A DNA stretch of 29,136 bases from an uncultured Flavobacteriaceae bacterium (GCA_937901915.1 CALGUD010000120.1:1-29136), one strand, 5' to 3'. Numbered from the stretch's first letter, positions 16,566-24,659 are shown. Notes: generated by a model from the letters alone, not told the origin. Made by a program: numbers and translations.

Positions 16566-17924
16566 ATGACACTATTTAAGCTCAGCAAAGATCTCATTGA
16601 GGAAATTGAACTCCTCATTGAAAGTAAAAGTGATGGTGCCTTACAAAATATGTTTGGTGAATTTCACTATGCGGATGTTGCCGAGATTATTCATGAGCTT
16701 AACCTGGAAGAAGCTACATACATTATTAAGCTTCTGGAGAGTGATAAAACGTCTGATGTACTGGCAGAGTTAGATGAAGACATCAGGGAGCGGATTCTGG
16801 GTAATATGTCGGCCAAGGAAATTGCCGAAGAATTAGAAGAATTAGATACAGATGATGCAGCCGATATTATTTCTGAGCTTTCTGATGAACGAGCCCAGGA
16901 AGTTATCGCCCAGATAGAAGATGAAGAGCATGCCAAGGACATAGTAGATCTTTTACGATATGATGAGAGTTCGGCTGGAGGGCTTATGGCAAAAGAACTT
17001 GTAAAAGTAAATGAGAATTGGGATGTTTTAAAATGTGTACGAGAAATGCGGGCACAGGCAGAAAATGTTACCCGGGTACATTCTATTTATGTGGTTGATG
17101 ACAACGACAGGTTAAAAGGGCGCTTGTCTTTAAAAGATTTGCTTACTACTTCCACAAAAACACAGATCAGTGATATTTATATACCTAAGGTAGATTATGT
17201 AAAAGTTACTGATAAGGCAGAAGAAGTTGCTAAAGTGATGTCTAAGTATGACCTGGAGGCCATTCCTGTAGTAGATGAACTGGGAAGACTGGTTGGCCGT
17301 ATCACAATTGACGATATTATAGATGTGATTAAAGAAGAAGCTGATAAAGATTATCAACTCGCTGCGGGTATTACCAATGAGGTAGAAGCCGATGATAGTA
17401 TTTTAGAATTAACCCGTGCAAGACTCCCCTGGTTGGTACTTGGCCTCTTTGGAGGATTAGGAAGTGTTTTTATCCTGGAAGGCTTTGAAGAAATAATGTC
17501 TAACCCCGAATACCGGAGTTTATTTTTTTACACACCTTTAATTGCAGCTATGGCAGGGAACGTAGGGGTGCAATCATCTGCTATTATTGTACAGGGTTTA
17601 GCAAATGATGTAGTAAAAGGAAGCCTTTTTCACCGCTTGATGAAAGAAATAGGTTTAAGCCTTATAAATGGACTTGCGCTGGCTATTTTAGTTATCATAT
17701 TTGGATTCATAATGAACTATGAGTTAAATTTTAGCCTTACCATTGCAATTTCTATGATGCTTGTTATTATTGTTGCGGCACTTATAGGAACTTTTGTTCC
17801 AATAATTTTAGACAAAAGAGGTATAGACCCCGCTATTGCCACTGGTCCGTTTATTACCACCAGTAATGATATTTTTGGTATTTTTCTTTTCTTTTATATA
17901 GCTAAATTAATTTTGGGTTTCTAA
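16566..17924 (+). CDS. mgtE: Magnesium transporter MgtE
   Basis: Inner-membrane Mg2+ channel of 452 residues. In order: acidic superhelical MgtE N domain (about 1-125, with many Asp/Glu that act as Mg2+ sensors in the family), two CBS domains (about 138-195 and 203-258, e.g. LKGRLSLKDLL and LVGRITIDDIIDVI), a connecting helix, and a five-helix pore domain from about 288. The pore region shows GNVGVQSSA (331-339) and PFITTSNDIFG (428-438) with D435 at the expected ion-selectivity position. Gating is expected to be by intracellular Mg2+ on the N and CBS domains. It is complete. Confidence 0.96.
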   Translation: MTLFKLSKDLIEEIELLIESKSDGALQNMFGEFHYADVAEIIHELNLEEATYIIKLLESDKTSDVLAELDEDIRERILGNMSAKEIAEELEELDTDDAADIISELSDERAQEVIAQIEDEEHAKDIVDLLRYDESSAGGLMAKELVKVNENWDVLKCVREMRAQAENVTRVHSIYVVDDNDRLKGRLSLKDLLTTSTKTQISDIYIPKVDYVKVTDKAEEVAKVMSKYDLEAIPVVDELGRLVGRITIDDIIDVIKEEADKDYQLAAGITNEVEADDSILELTRARLPWLVLGLFGGLGSVFILEGFEEIMSNPEYRSLFFYTPLIAAMAGNVGVQSSAIIVQGLANDVVKGSLFHRLMKEIGLSLINGLALAILVIIFGFIMNYELNFSLTIAISMMLVIIVAALIGTFVPIILDKRGIDPAIATGPFITTSNDIFGIFLFFYIAKLILGF

Positions 17925-17980
17925 AGAATCTTTTTAAGTTCCTTAACATAAAATTAATTCGCCTACATTCAATCTTTATG

Positions 17981-17988
17981 TAATTTTG
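17981..17988 (+). promoter_or_regulatory. -7 promoter element for the hydroxyacid dehydrogenase
   Basis: TAATTTTG, an exact TAnnTTTG match, 19 bases before the ATG at 18008. The -33 position reads TCG, one base off TTG. Confidence 0.55.
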
Positions 17989-18007
17989 CCCCTTAATTAA
18001 ACAATAC

Positions 18008-18946
18008 ATGAAGATACTGCATATAGATTCCAATCATCCTTTATTGATTGAACAACTAAATGAACTTGGTTATATAAATGAAGAGGATTATAGTTCTCCC
18101 AAACACATCATTGAAACTAAAATCCACAATTATGACGGAATTATATTAAGAAGCCGTTTTAAAATTGATAAACAGTTTATTGATAAAGCAACGAATCTAA
18201 AATTTATTGGAAGAGTTGGTGCCGGCCTGGAGAATATAGATTGTAATTACGCTGAAAGCAAGGGTGTTAAACTTATTGCAGCGCCGGAAGGCAACCGGAA
18301 TGCCGTTGCTGAACACGCTTTAGGCATGGTTTTATCATTATTTAATAATTTCAAAAGAGCAAATAAAGATATTAAAAAAGGGATGTGGCTTCGTGAAGAG
18401 AACCGGGGAACAGAACTAGATGGAAAAACTGTTGGGATTATTGGTTACGGAAATACCGGTAAAGCATTTGCAAAAAAACTCCGGGGTTTTGATGTTGAAA
18501 TTCTTTGCTATGACATTTTAAATAATGTTGACGATGAAAATGCAAAGCAGGTTTCACTCCAAGAACTCCAGCAAAGATCGGATCTAGTAAGTTTACATGT
18601 TCCCGAAACCCCTGAAACAATAAGAATGGTGAACAAAGAGTTCATTGATGCTTTCAAAAAACCGTTTTGGCTTATTAATACTGCTCGGGGTAAAAGCCTC
18701 GTAACGGGCCATTTGGTTAAAGCATTAAAAGAAGGCAAGGTTTTAGGAGCCGGATTGGATGTTCTCGAATACGAAAAAACCTCTTTTGAAGATTTATTTT
18801 CAGACGACGTTATTCCTGAGCCGCTAAAATATATTATTAAAGCCGACAACGTTATTGTGACTCCCCATATTGCAGGCTGGACTATGGAAAGTAATGAAAA
18901 ACTTGCACAAACTATTGTCAATAAAATTAAAACATACTTTTGTTAA
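18008..18946 (+). CDS. D-2-hydroxyacid dehydrogenase, phosphoglycerate dehydrogenase-like
   Basis: NAD-dependent dehydrogenase of 312 residues, cytosolic. The substrate-binding domain carries GRVGAGLENID (68-78); the Rossmann domain has VGIIGYGNTG (142-151) and the ribose-binding D169 in LCYD. The catalytic residues are all visible: R227 in NTARG, E254 in GLDVLE, and H287 in VTPHIAGWT. It resembles SerA but lacks the C-terminal ACT regulatory domain, so feedback control by serine is not expected. It could be the serine-pathway enzyme or another 2-hydroxyacid dehydrogenase; the window does not contain serC or serB to settle this. It has its own promoter. Confidence 0.9.
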   Translation: MKILHIDSNHPLLIEQLNELGYINEEDYSSPKHIIETKIHNYDGIILRSRFKIDKQFIDKATNLKFIGRVGAGLENIDCNYAESKGVKLIAAPEGNRNAVAEHALGMVLSLFNNFKRANKDIKKGMWLREENRGTELDGKTVGIIGYGNTGKAFAKKLRGFDVEILCYDILNNVDDENAKQVSLQELQQRSDLVSLHVPETPETIRMVNKEFIDAFKKPFWLINTARGKSLVTGHLVKALKEGKVLGAGLDVLEYEKTSFEDLFSDDVIPEPLKYIIKADNVIVTPHIAGWTMESNEKLAQTIVNKIKTYFC

Positions 18947-19180
18947 CTTTAATGGAAATAAAACACTAAAGGTTGATGAAGCAAGCAAATTTATTGGAAG
19001 CGTAGGGCAGCGAAAATTAAACCTTAGTAGTACCTCGTACTTCCAAAAGTATTTAATTCGCTGACATTTAAAAAGTTATAGTGCATTAAATATAAATTGC
19101 GCAAGTTGTTTCACTATAATAGAATGAAATTGTATAAAAATCATTATTTTTATTTCCACATAACCAAACATAAATTAATC
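18947..19180. other. 234-base intergenic region with crossing inverted repeats
   Basis: No ORF with family resemblance. TTGGAAG (18994-19000) is complementary to CTTCCAA (19040-19046), while AGCGAAAATTAA inside that loop (19009-19020) is complementary, with two extra A, to TTAATTCGCT (19053-19062) outside it. This crossing order is that of an H-type pseudoknot. It could be a leader or terminator structure or chance. Confidence 0.3.
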
Positions 19181-19555
19181 ATGAACGAAGAAAATAAAGA
19201 ATTTGAGGAGAATGCAAAACAAGCTTCTGACGAAGTAAATAGCAGTGCTAAAGAATTCTCTGATGGGGCTAAAGGTGCTTTGAATAACCAGGAAAATAAA
19301 AAAGTTTTAGTTGGTATTTTAGCTATTGTTTTAGGAGGGCTTGGAGTACATAAATTCCTTCTGGGATATAATAAAGAAGGTATTATTCTAGCTTCCATAA
19401 CATTAATTGGGTTTGTTACCATATGTTTGGCTATAGGAGTTTTTATTATTTGGGTTCCCTGGTTAATAGGCCTAATAGAAGGCATTATTTATTTAACGAA
19501 ATCTGACGAAGAATTTTACAATACATACCAGGTTGGTAGAAAACCCTGGTTTTAA
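19181..19555 (+). CDS. TM2 domain membrane protein
   Basis: Small membrane protein of 124 residues. The ATG at 19181 (MNEENKEFEE) is chosen over an upstream start at 19097, whose extra 28 residues have no family character. Residues 1-40 are a charged, Ala/Asn/Glu-rich amphipathic stretch. Residues 41-105 form a TM2 domain: a first membrane helix (43-57), the turn GVHKFLLGYNKEG (55-67) typical of the domain, and a second hydrophobic segment (68-104) rich enough for one long or two short helices. The tail ends QVGRKPWF. TM2 proteins have no agreed function in bacteria. A terminator follows 25 bases after the stop codon. Confidence 0.88.
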   Translation: MNEENKEFEENAKQASDEVNSSAKEFSDGAKGALNNQENKKVLVGILAIVLGGLGVHKFLLGYNKEGIILASITLIGFVTICLAIGVFIIWVPWLIGLIEGIIYLTKSDEEFYNTYQVGRKPWF

Positions 19556-19579
19556 TATTTTCTTGTTTTCAGAAATTTT

Positions 19580-19600
19580 AAGCCGGTTTTTTACCGGCTT
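19580..19600 (+). terminator. Rho-independent terminator after the TM2 gene
   Basis: Perfect 8-bp stem AAGCCGGT-ttttt-ACCGGCTT with a 5-base loop, followed by TTTATATTTA on the plus strand. It lies 25 bases past the TM2 stop codon and before the acetyltransferase. Confidence 0.85.
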
Positions 19601-19643
19601 TTTATATTTATTCAATTCAAATCATTGCTAAAATTAGTGTGTC

Positions 19644-20135
19644 ATGTTAATAAGGTCGTTGTTAGAGGCCGACTGGCCTTCAGTTTCCGAAATTTATAAG
19701 GAGGGTATTGCTACCGGTCTGGCCACTTTTGAAAAAGAAGTGCCGGATTGGAAAGAGTGGAATGCCAATCATTTACAATCTTGCAGAATTGTTGCCGAAA
19801 GTAATGATACTATTACAGGTTGGGCAGCACTCACACCGGTTTCAGGCAGATGTGTGTATGCAGGCGTGGCCGAAGTTAGTGTGTATGTTGCACACAATTT
19901 CAGAGGACAGGGAATTGGATTAAAACTCCTTAATGAATTAATAAGGTTAAGTGAAACTGAAGGAATCTGGTCTCTCCAATCCGGAATTTTCCCGGAAAAT
20001 AAACCCAGCATAGAATTACACAAAAAAGCCGGCTTCCGTATTATTGGTTATCGTGAAAGAATAGGAAAATTACACGGTACCTGGCGGGATAATTGTATGC
20101 TTGAAAGGAGAAGCAGGGTTACTGGAATAGATTAA
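19644..20135 (+). CDS. GNAT acetyltransferase, phosphinothricin/methionine-sulfone type
   Basis: Cytosolic N-acetyltransferase of 163 residues resembling the Pat/YwnH group, which acetylates the amino group of phosphinothricin, methionine sulfone or sulfoximine and related amino acids. Features: an N-terminal IRSLLEADWPSVSEIYKEGI, A76-E77-V78-S79-V80 strand, acetyl-CoA loop FRGQGIG (86-92), SGIFPENKPSIELHKKAGF (113-131), and the family tail GTWRDNCMLERR (145-156). It follows a terminator, so it needs its own promoter; I find only a 7-of-8 -7 match overlapping the terminator tail. The physiological substrate is unknown. Confidence 0.9.
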   Translation: MLIRSLLEADWPSVSEIYKEGIATGLATFEKEVPDWKEWNANHLQSCRIVAESNDTITGWAALTPVSGRCVYAGVAEVSVYVAHNFRGQGIGLKLLNELIRLSETEGIWSLQSGIFPENKPSIELHKKAGFRIIGYRERIGKLHGTWRDNCMLERRSRVTGID

Positions 20136-20178
20136 AAAAAGTATGACCAGCTTTATTTAATAGTGTGGAGTATTAACT

Positions 20179-22011
20179 TCAGGCATCTTCCTGATGGCCA
20201 TTGCTAGTATTTCCATTCATAAACCTTCGCTCCAGCTCGGCCTGAAATTCTTCCATAACAGGTTTTACAGTACTTTCGGGTATATCTGCTATTCGTATAT
20301 ACATAAGCCCGTCTACTGAATTATTGAACAAGGGATCTTCATTAAACGCTACTACTTTAGCATTCTGTTTTATGTATTTCTTTATAAGTACCGGTAACCT
20401 TAGGCTTCCAGGTTCAACCTCATCAATGAGTTTATCAAATTTATTAAGGTCTGCTTCTGTTTCGTCAAAAATAAAATCTTTATCAGCATCCTTAAGTTTT
20501 ACCTTAAATTCCTTTTTTGGGCGAACATACTGCGCTACGTATGGATCCCAATAATGGGATTTCATAAATTCAATCATTAAAGACTTTGAAAAATTTGAAA
20601 ACTGATTGCTTATACTCACTCCACCTATTAGATATTTATGTTCTGGGTACCGCAATGTAGTGTGCACAATCCCTTTCCACAATAAAAACAACGGCATAGG
20701 TTTTTGCTGATATTCACTGACTATAAAAGCCCTTCCCATTTCTATACTTTCACTCATCATTTTATATAATTCAGGCTCAAACCTGAAGAGGTCCTGAAGG
20801 TAAAACCCGTCAATACCATATTTAGCAAAAATTTCAGATCCAATACCCATTCTATAAGCACCAACCATTGCCTTGGTTTCATTGTCCCATAAAAACATAT
20901 GGTGATAGTATTCATCAAAGTCATCAAGGTCAATGGCCTGATTAGTACCCTCTCCCACTTCTCGGAAAGTTGTTTCCCTAAGCCTCCCAATCTCCTGTAA
21001 AATATTTGGAATCAAATTAGCGGGTGATAAAAAAACCTCATAATTCTTACTTTGTAAAAGCCTTAAATCATTCTGTCTTAATACTTCAACCTCTTCATCC
21101 ATTAAAGTTTTATCAATAGAAGTCACTATTTTTTTAGGGGCACGGTTTATTTTTAAATTTGTAGGAACATTTTTAAATGATAAGCTGCTTTTTTCATAAG
21201 GATTTGCAAGCATGTATGTTTTTTTTCTTAAAAACTCTGTGAAATCCGATAGTTCCATTTGTTCCTTTTGAGCCTCCACCGTTATCGGCTTGCCAATTCG
21301 TACTTTTATAACCCTGTTTTTTTGAGTTAATACTTCCGACGGAAGCTTTGCAGTTCTAAAGGTATCACTAATCTTGGATAGCCTGTAAAACAATTTACTG
21401 TTTTTGGCATGAAAGTAAATTGGTATTACAGGAACTTCAGCCCTTCTTATAAGTTTCATAGCAGCTTCTTCCCATGGCCGGTCTACAATAAGCTTTCCGT
21501 CCTTGTAAGTTGAAACTTCACCCGCAGGAAAAATACCCAACGGATGGCCATCCCGTAAATGAGATATTGCTTGTTTAAATCCGGCAATACTGCTTTTTGA
21601 GTCCTTATGTTCTTCAAAAGGGTTTACAGGCATAATGTAAGGCACCAAAGGCTCAATTCTATGCAATAAAAAATTTGCAATAATCTTATAATCGGGCCTT
21701 TGCTCTATGAGTAATTTTAATAGAAGGACACCATCAATACCTCCCAAAGGATGATTAGAAATAGTAATGTAAGCCCCTTCAGCCGGCAAACGCTTTAAAT
21801 CCTTTTCCGGAATTTCAAATTTAATTTGAAATTCATTTAAAATTGAATTTAAAAAATGAAGGTCTTTTTTATCCTTATGCTTGTTGTAAACCTCATTTAT
21901 ACGGGAAATTTTGAGAACTTTTATAAGTATCCAACCTATAAAAGTCCCTAAAAACCCATACTTAGTAATTTTTATAACTTCTGCTACTTCTTTGGCCGTA
22001 ACTAACCCCAT
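20179..22011 (-). CDS. Bifunctional aminolipid acyltransferase, OlsF-like
   Basis: 610-residue fusion of two acyltransferases. Residues about 60-270 are a PlsC/lysophospholipid-acyltransferase domain with SNHPLGGIDG (85-94) and FPAGEVS (161-167); the catalytic His and Asp (H87, D93) are five residues apart instead of the usual four. Residues about 320-500 resemble the OlsB/hemolysin-like GNAT domain that N-acylates ornithine: RLRETTFREVGEGTN (343-357), LQDLFRF, EMGRAFI (424-430). This order is that of OlsF, known from Serratia and Flavobacterium, which makes ornithine lipids from two acyl donors. In Bacteroidota related enzymes make glycine lipids, so the amino acid head group is open. It follows the aspartate kinase after 163 bases. 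Confidence 0.85.
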   Translation of the reverse strand: MGLVTAKEVAEVIKITKYGFLGTFIGWILIKVLKISRINEVYNKHKDKKDLHFLNSILNEFQIKFEIPEKDLKRLPAEGAYITISNHPLGGIDGVLLLKLLIEQRPDYKIIANFLLHRIEPLVPYIMPVNPFEEHKDSKSSIAGFKQAISHLRDGHPLGIFPAGEVSTYKDGKLIVDRPWEEAAMKLIRRAEVPVIPIYFHAKNSKLFYRLSKISDTFRTAKLPSEVLTQKNRVIKVRIGKPITVEAQKEQMELSDFTEFLRKKTYMLANPYEKSSLSFKNVPTNLKINRAPKKIVTSIDKTLMDEEVEVLRQNDLRLLQSKNYEVFLSPANLIPNILQEIGRLRETTFREVGEGTNQAIDLDDFDEYYHHMFLWDNETKAMVGAYRMGIGSEIFAKYGIDGFYLQDLFRFEPELYKMMSESIEMGRAFIVSEYQQKPMPLFLLWKGIVHTTLRYPEHKYLIGGVSISNQFSNFSKSLMIEFMKSHYWDPYVAQYVRPKKEFKVKLKDADKDFIFDETEADLNKFDKLIDEVEPGSLRLPVLIKKYIKQNAKVVAFNEDPLFNNSVDGLMYIRIADIPESTVKPVMEEFQAELERRFMNGNTSNGHQEDA

Positions 22012-22111
22012 ATCTTTGCGTAATTAGTTAAAAGCTAAAGCTAGCAAAACAAGCCGTCTTACTATAACTTTAACAATAACAATACATTTTGAAGTCTTTG
22101 AATGAGTATTC

Positions 22112-22136
22112 AAAAAAAACGTATTCTCTAGTATAC
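22112..22136 (-). terminator. Weak terminator candidate after aspartate kinase
   Basis: On the minus strand GTAT-N8-ATAC is followed by G and eight T. The stem is only 4 bp, so this is weak. The remaining bases of the 163-base gap (22012-22174) show no gene; a 7-of-8 -7 match (TAGCTTTA on the minus strand) could serve the acyltransferase. Confidence 0.25.
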
Positions 22137-22174
22137 AAAAACAAATATAAGAAAAGTAGCTATGGAATAGTGTT

Positions 22175-23425
22175 TTACTTTACTACTAATTGCAATGTTT
22201 CTTTTGTTCTTTGCTCCAGGAGTACCTCTCTGCCATTTTGAAGAAACTCTATAGCCTTTTCATTAAAGTGCCTGATGGTATAAAGTGATACATTTTGATA
22301 ATGTGTTACTTTAAACTTAGATTCTAAAATTTTTATAAGGTTATCAAAATTGTTGAACTTATTATCTACACAAACCGAGAAACTAATGGCAGAGTTTTGA
22401 ATAAGGTCTACTTTCATCCTGTAATCATGCAGTAGCTTAAATATCTCACTTATATTTTCTTCAACAATAAAAGAAAAATCCAATGAGGATAACCTGATAA
22501 GTACCTGGTCTCTTTTGGTTATAAAACACGGCACATTTGGCTCTATTCCTTTCCCTTTTGTTACTTTAGTACCTGGAGCTTCAGGATTTATAAAAGATTT
22601 CACATACAAAGGTATTTCCTTTCTTTGTAAAGGCTGAAGGGTTTTAGGGTGAATCACTGATGCCCCATAAAATGCCAACTCAATAGCCTCCCTGTATGAT
22701 ATCTGATTTAGGAGTTGTGTCTCTTCAAAATAACGTGGATCGGCATTTAAAACACCGGGGACATCTTTCCAGATAGTAACAGAATCTGCATTTAAACAAT
22801 ATGCAAATATAGCGGCTGTATAATCAGAACCTTCCCTTCCTAAGGTTGTAGTGAAATTATTTTCATCACTACCCAAAAATCCTTGAGTAATATTGAGTTT
22901 ACCCCTGTTAACTCCTTCTACAATACTACTTTCTGTTTTATTCCAATTTACATTTCCATCCCGGTAATTATCATCCGTTTTAATAAATTTTCTAACATCC
23001 AGCCATTCATTCGTCAACCCTATCTCATTAAAATATTCACTTATAATAGTGGTAGAAATCAATTCTCCATATCCGACTATCTGGTCATATATAAAATTGT
23101 ACTTAGGCGATTTATTTCGCTCAAAGAAACCCTGAATATCATTAAAAAGTATGTCAACTTTACCAAAAACAGCATGCTGGGCATCATCAAAAAGGTCCAG
23201 CATTATATCTGTATGATACTTCTTAACATCTTCTATAGAAGGTTGTAAAGCGGATTTATTATTGATATAATTATTAATAATTAACTCCATTCCGTTTGTG
23301 GTTTTACCCATAGCAGAAATGACAAGTAAAGTATTTTCATAGCCAACTGTTTTTAAAACGTTTACTACATTTTTTACGCCATTGGCGTCTTTAACCGAAG
23401 CACCACCAAATTTAAATATCCTCAT
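22175..23425 (-). CDS. lysC: Aspartate kinase
   Basis: Phosphorylates aspartate, the first step to lysine, threonine, methionine and diaminopimelate. 416 residues, monofunctional. The kinase domain shows FKFGGASVKD (4-13), TTLGREGSDYTAA (193-205) and TIWKDVPGVLNADPR (217-231), with SVIHPKTL (256-263). Residues about 305-410 form the ACT-type regulatory region, so feedback inhibition by an end-product amino acid is likely. The ATG at 23425 lies 3 bases after the stop codon of a GNAT acetyltransferase, so both genes are probably one operon read from a promoter near 23930. No fused homoserine dehydrogenase is present. Confidence 0.95.
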   Translation of the reverse strand: MRIFKFGGASVKDANGVKNVVNVLKTVGYENTLLVISAMGKTTNGMELIINNYINNKSALQPSIEDVKKYHTDIMLDLFDDAQHAVFGKVDILFNDIQGFFERNKSPKYNFIYDQIVGYGELISTTIISEYFNEIGLTNEWLDVRKFIKTDDNYRDGNVNWNKTESSIVEGVNRGKLNITQGFLGSDENNFTTTLGREGSDYTAAIFAYCLNADSVTIWKDVPGVLNADPRYFEETQLLNQISYREAIELAFYGASVIHPKTLQPLQRKEIPLYVKSFINPEAPGTKVTKGKGIEPNVPCFITKRDQVLIRLSSLDFSFIVEENISEIFKLLHDYRMKVDLIQNSAISFSVCVDNKFNNFDNLIKILESKFKVTHYQNVSLYTIRHFNEKAIEFLQNGREVLLEQRTKETLQLVVK

Positions 23426-23428
23426 ATA

Positions 23429-23908
23429 TTATAAGCTTGATATAAAATTATCTATTCCTATTTCATCTAGTTGAACAGCAACACAATCCCTTAAAATATG
23501 TGCGCCATTTTTTTCGTAAAAATTTATTGCCGGTTCATTCCAATCCAACACAGCCCATTCTATCCTCTTAACTTCAAGTTTTTTTCCGTATTTTATAACT
23601 TCTTCAAAAAGTTTGGAACCTATTCCGTATCCCCTGGCATCTTCCTTCACAATAAGGTCTTCCAGGTGAACGGTCATTCCTTTCCATGTAGAATACCTGG
23701 GATATATAAGGGCCATGCCGATAACCTTCATGTTGTTTTCTGCAACAAAACAATGAAATAAAGGGAGTTTGCCATACCCATCCTTCCGTAAATCATCTAC
23801 AGTCAGTATAACTGCATCCGGATCATTTACAAAAAGAGCAAGTTCTTTAATCAGATCAAAAACCTGCATCATATCTTCTTCCTTTGCGTCTCTAATAACA
23901 AAATCCAT
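23429..23908 (-). CDS. GNAT acetyltransferase, diamine (SSAT)-like
   Basis: 159 residues, close in pattern to spermidine/spermine and thialysine N-acetyltransferases. Typical pieces: IRDAKEEDMMQVFDLIKELA, PLFHCFVAE (49-57), YSTWKGMTVHLEDLIV (72-87), the acetyl-CoA loop ARGYGIG (91-97), and RIEWAVLDWNEPAINFYEKN (115-134) with the Tyr (Y131) that serves as general acid in the family. Substrate is likely a primary amine such as a diamine or lysine analogue. It directly precedes aspartate kinase, which hints at a link with lysine-family metabolism. A -7 element lies 17 bases upstream of its ATG. Confidence 0.9.
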   Translation of the reverse strand: MDFVIRDAKEEDMMQVFDLIKELALFVNDPDAVILTVDDLRKDGYGKLPLFHCFVAENNMKVIGMALIYPRYSTWKGMTVHLEDLIVKEDARGYGIGSKLFEEVIKYGKKLEVKRIEWAVLDWNEPAINFYEKNGAHILRDCVAVQLDEIGIDNFISSL

Positions 23909-23925
23909 CTGTTATAAATTTAACA

Positions 23926-23933
23926 CAAAGTTA
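23926..23933 (-). promoter_or_regulatory. -7 promoter element for the GNAT-lysC operon
   Basis: Minus-strand TAACTTTG, an exact TAnnTTTG match, ending 17 bases before the GNAT ATG. No TTG occurs at the usual -33 spacing. Confidence 0.5.
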
Positions 23934-23970
23934 AAAATCTAAAATTAAGATAAAAATCTGAAAACATTCT

Positions 23971-23996
23971 TTCACAAAATAAGCCGTATTTGTGAA
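23971..23996. repeat. Inverted repeat between TerB-like gene and GNAT-lysC operon
   Basis: Perfect 8-bp inverted repeat TTCACAAA-N10-TTTGTGAA. It lies about 15 bases upstream of where the GNAT-lysC -33 element would be and 50 bases past the TerB-like stop codon. There is no T-tract, so an operator is at least as likely as a terminator. Confidence 0.4.
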
Positions 23997-24046
23997 TTCA
24001 ATAGAAACAGAAGCTGCATAAAACTCTGGGGAGTGAGGAAATATAT

Positions 24047-24478
24047 TTACCGGTTCATAAGTTTAATTTCTTCTTTAAAGGTATCAAGGTCTACTCCCAA
24101 ATTTAATAAATGCATAGCTTTTTTTACGATAAACTCAACATTTCCGGGAGAAAAACCAAGTGCTACTCCCATTCGCATCATAATATTCATTTCAGCATCA
24201 TCAGCAATATGGTCTGCATACACCATTCTTCCGATATCGTATAAACGTTCTAAGCGGGTATCATAAAGCAAAGGAGGGTTTATTGGGTAGTTAGAAGGAT
24301 TTTCCAATATTTTTTCATAATCTTCCTGTGAAATATCCAGGTTTTTAGCTAAACGGTCTAAAAAAGCTTTTTCTTCGGGGCCAATAGCACCATCAATGAG
24401 CGCAACTCTTACAATTGCTGCAAAATGATTACGGTTACGCTCTCTAAAACCACTTGAATATAATTCTGAAATTGACAT
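24047..24478 (-). CDS. TerB-like protein
   Basis: Cytosolic all-helical protein of 143 residues with TerB-domain character: VRVALIDGAIGPEEKAFLDR (residues about 23-42), a Ca2+/metal-binding-like acidic loop, LAKNLDISQEDYEKIL, then a second helical half with MVYADHIADDAEMNIMMRMG that resembles the first in pattern. TerB proteins were named from tellurite resistance but most lone copies have no shown link with it, and no other ter gene is in the window. It is monocistronic by appearance, with a TATCTTTG -7 box 20 bases upstream, and divergent from dnaE across 181 bases. Confidence 0.85.
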   Translation of the reverse strand: MSISELYSSGFRERNRNHFAAIVRVALIDGAIGPEEKAFLDRLAKNLDISQEDYEKILENPSNYPINPPLLYDTRLERLYDIGRMVYADHIADDAEMNIMMRMGVALGFSPGNVEFIVKKAMHLLNLGVDLDTFKEEIKLMNR

Positions 24479-24498
24479 TTTTTTTGTTTTAAGATGTG

Positions 24499-24506
24499 CA
24501 AAGATA
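24499..24506 (-). promoter_or_regulatory. -7 promoter element for the TerB-like gene
   Basis: Minus-strand TATCTTTG, an exact TAnnTTTG match, 20 bases before the ATG at 24478. A TTG occurs upstream but at 24 rather than 19 bases. Confidence 0.5.
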
Positions 24507-24618
24507 AATAAACTGATTACGTTAAAAAATCAATTTTTTAGTTTTTTGACCCCGTTAATAACTACTGAAAACTCAATGATTCAAACCCGGGAAATATTGT
24601 TATTTTTATACCATTACA

Positions 24619-24637
24619 GCGGGTATTTCATACCTGT
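24619..24637 (+). promoter_or_regulatory. Hairpin in the dnaE leader
   Basis: GGTAT-ttc-ATACC is a perfect 5-bp stem that extends to 8 bp if two G-U pairs are allowed (24619-24626 with 24630-24637). It ends 22 bases before the dnaE ATG. It could affect dnaE translation; there is no T-tract to make it a terminator. Confidence 0.3.
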
Positions 24638-24659
24638 AAAATTCTAAAGAGAAAGGCAC

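Noticed and set aside
18508..18921. 137-codon open frame antisense to the hydroxyacid dehydrogenase
   Set aside because: It lies wholly inside a gene with complete catalytic motifs, has no family resemblance and no promoter or start context.
19097..19180. Upstream start for the TM2 protein adding 28 residues
   Set aside because: The extra residues are aromatic- and basic-rich without family character; ATG at 19181 gives a normal TM2 protein.
22883..23248. 121-codon open frame antisense to aspartate kinase
   Set aside because: Ile/Tyr/Phe-rich translation typical of antisense AT-rich coding DNA, inside a complete kinase gene.
24047..24478. Tellurite-resistance operon
   Set aside because: Only a lone TerB-like gene is present, with no terA, C, D, E or Z neighbour.
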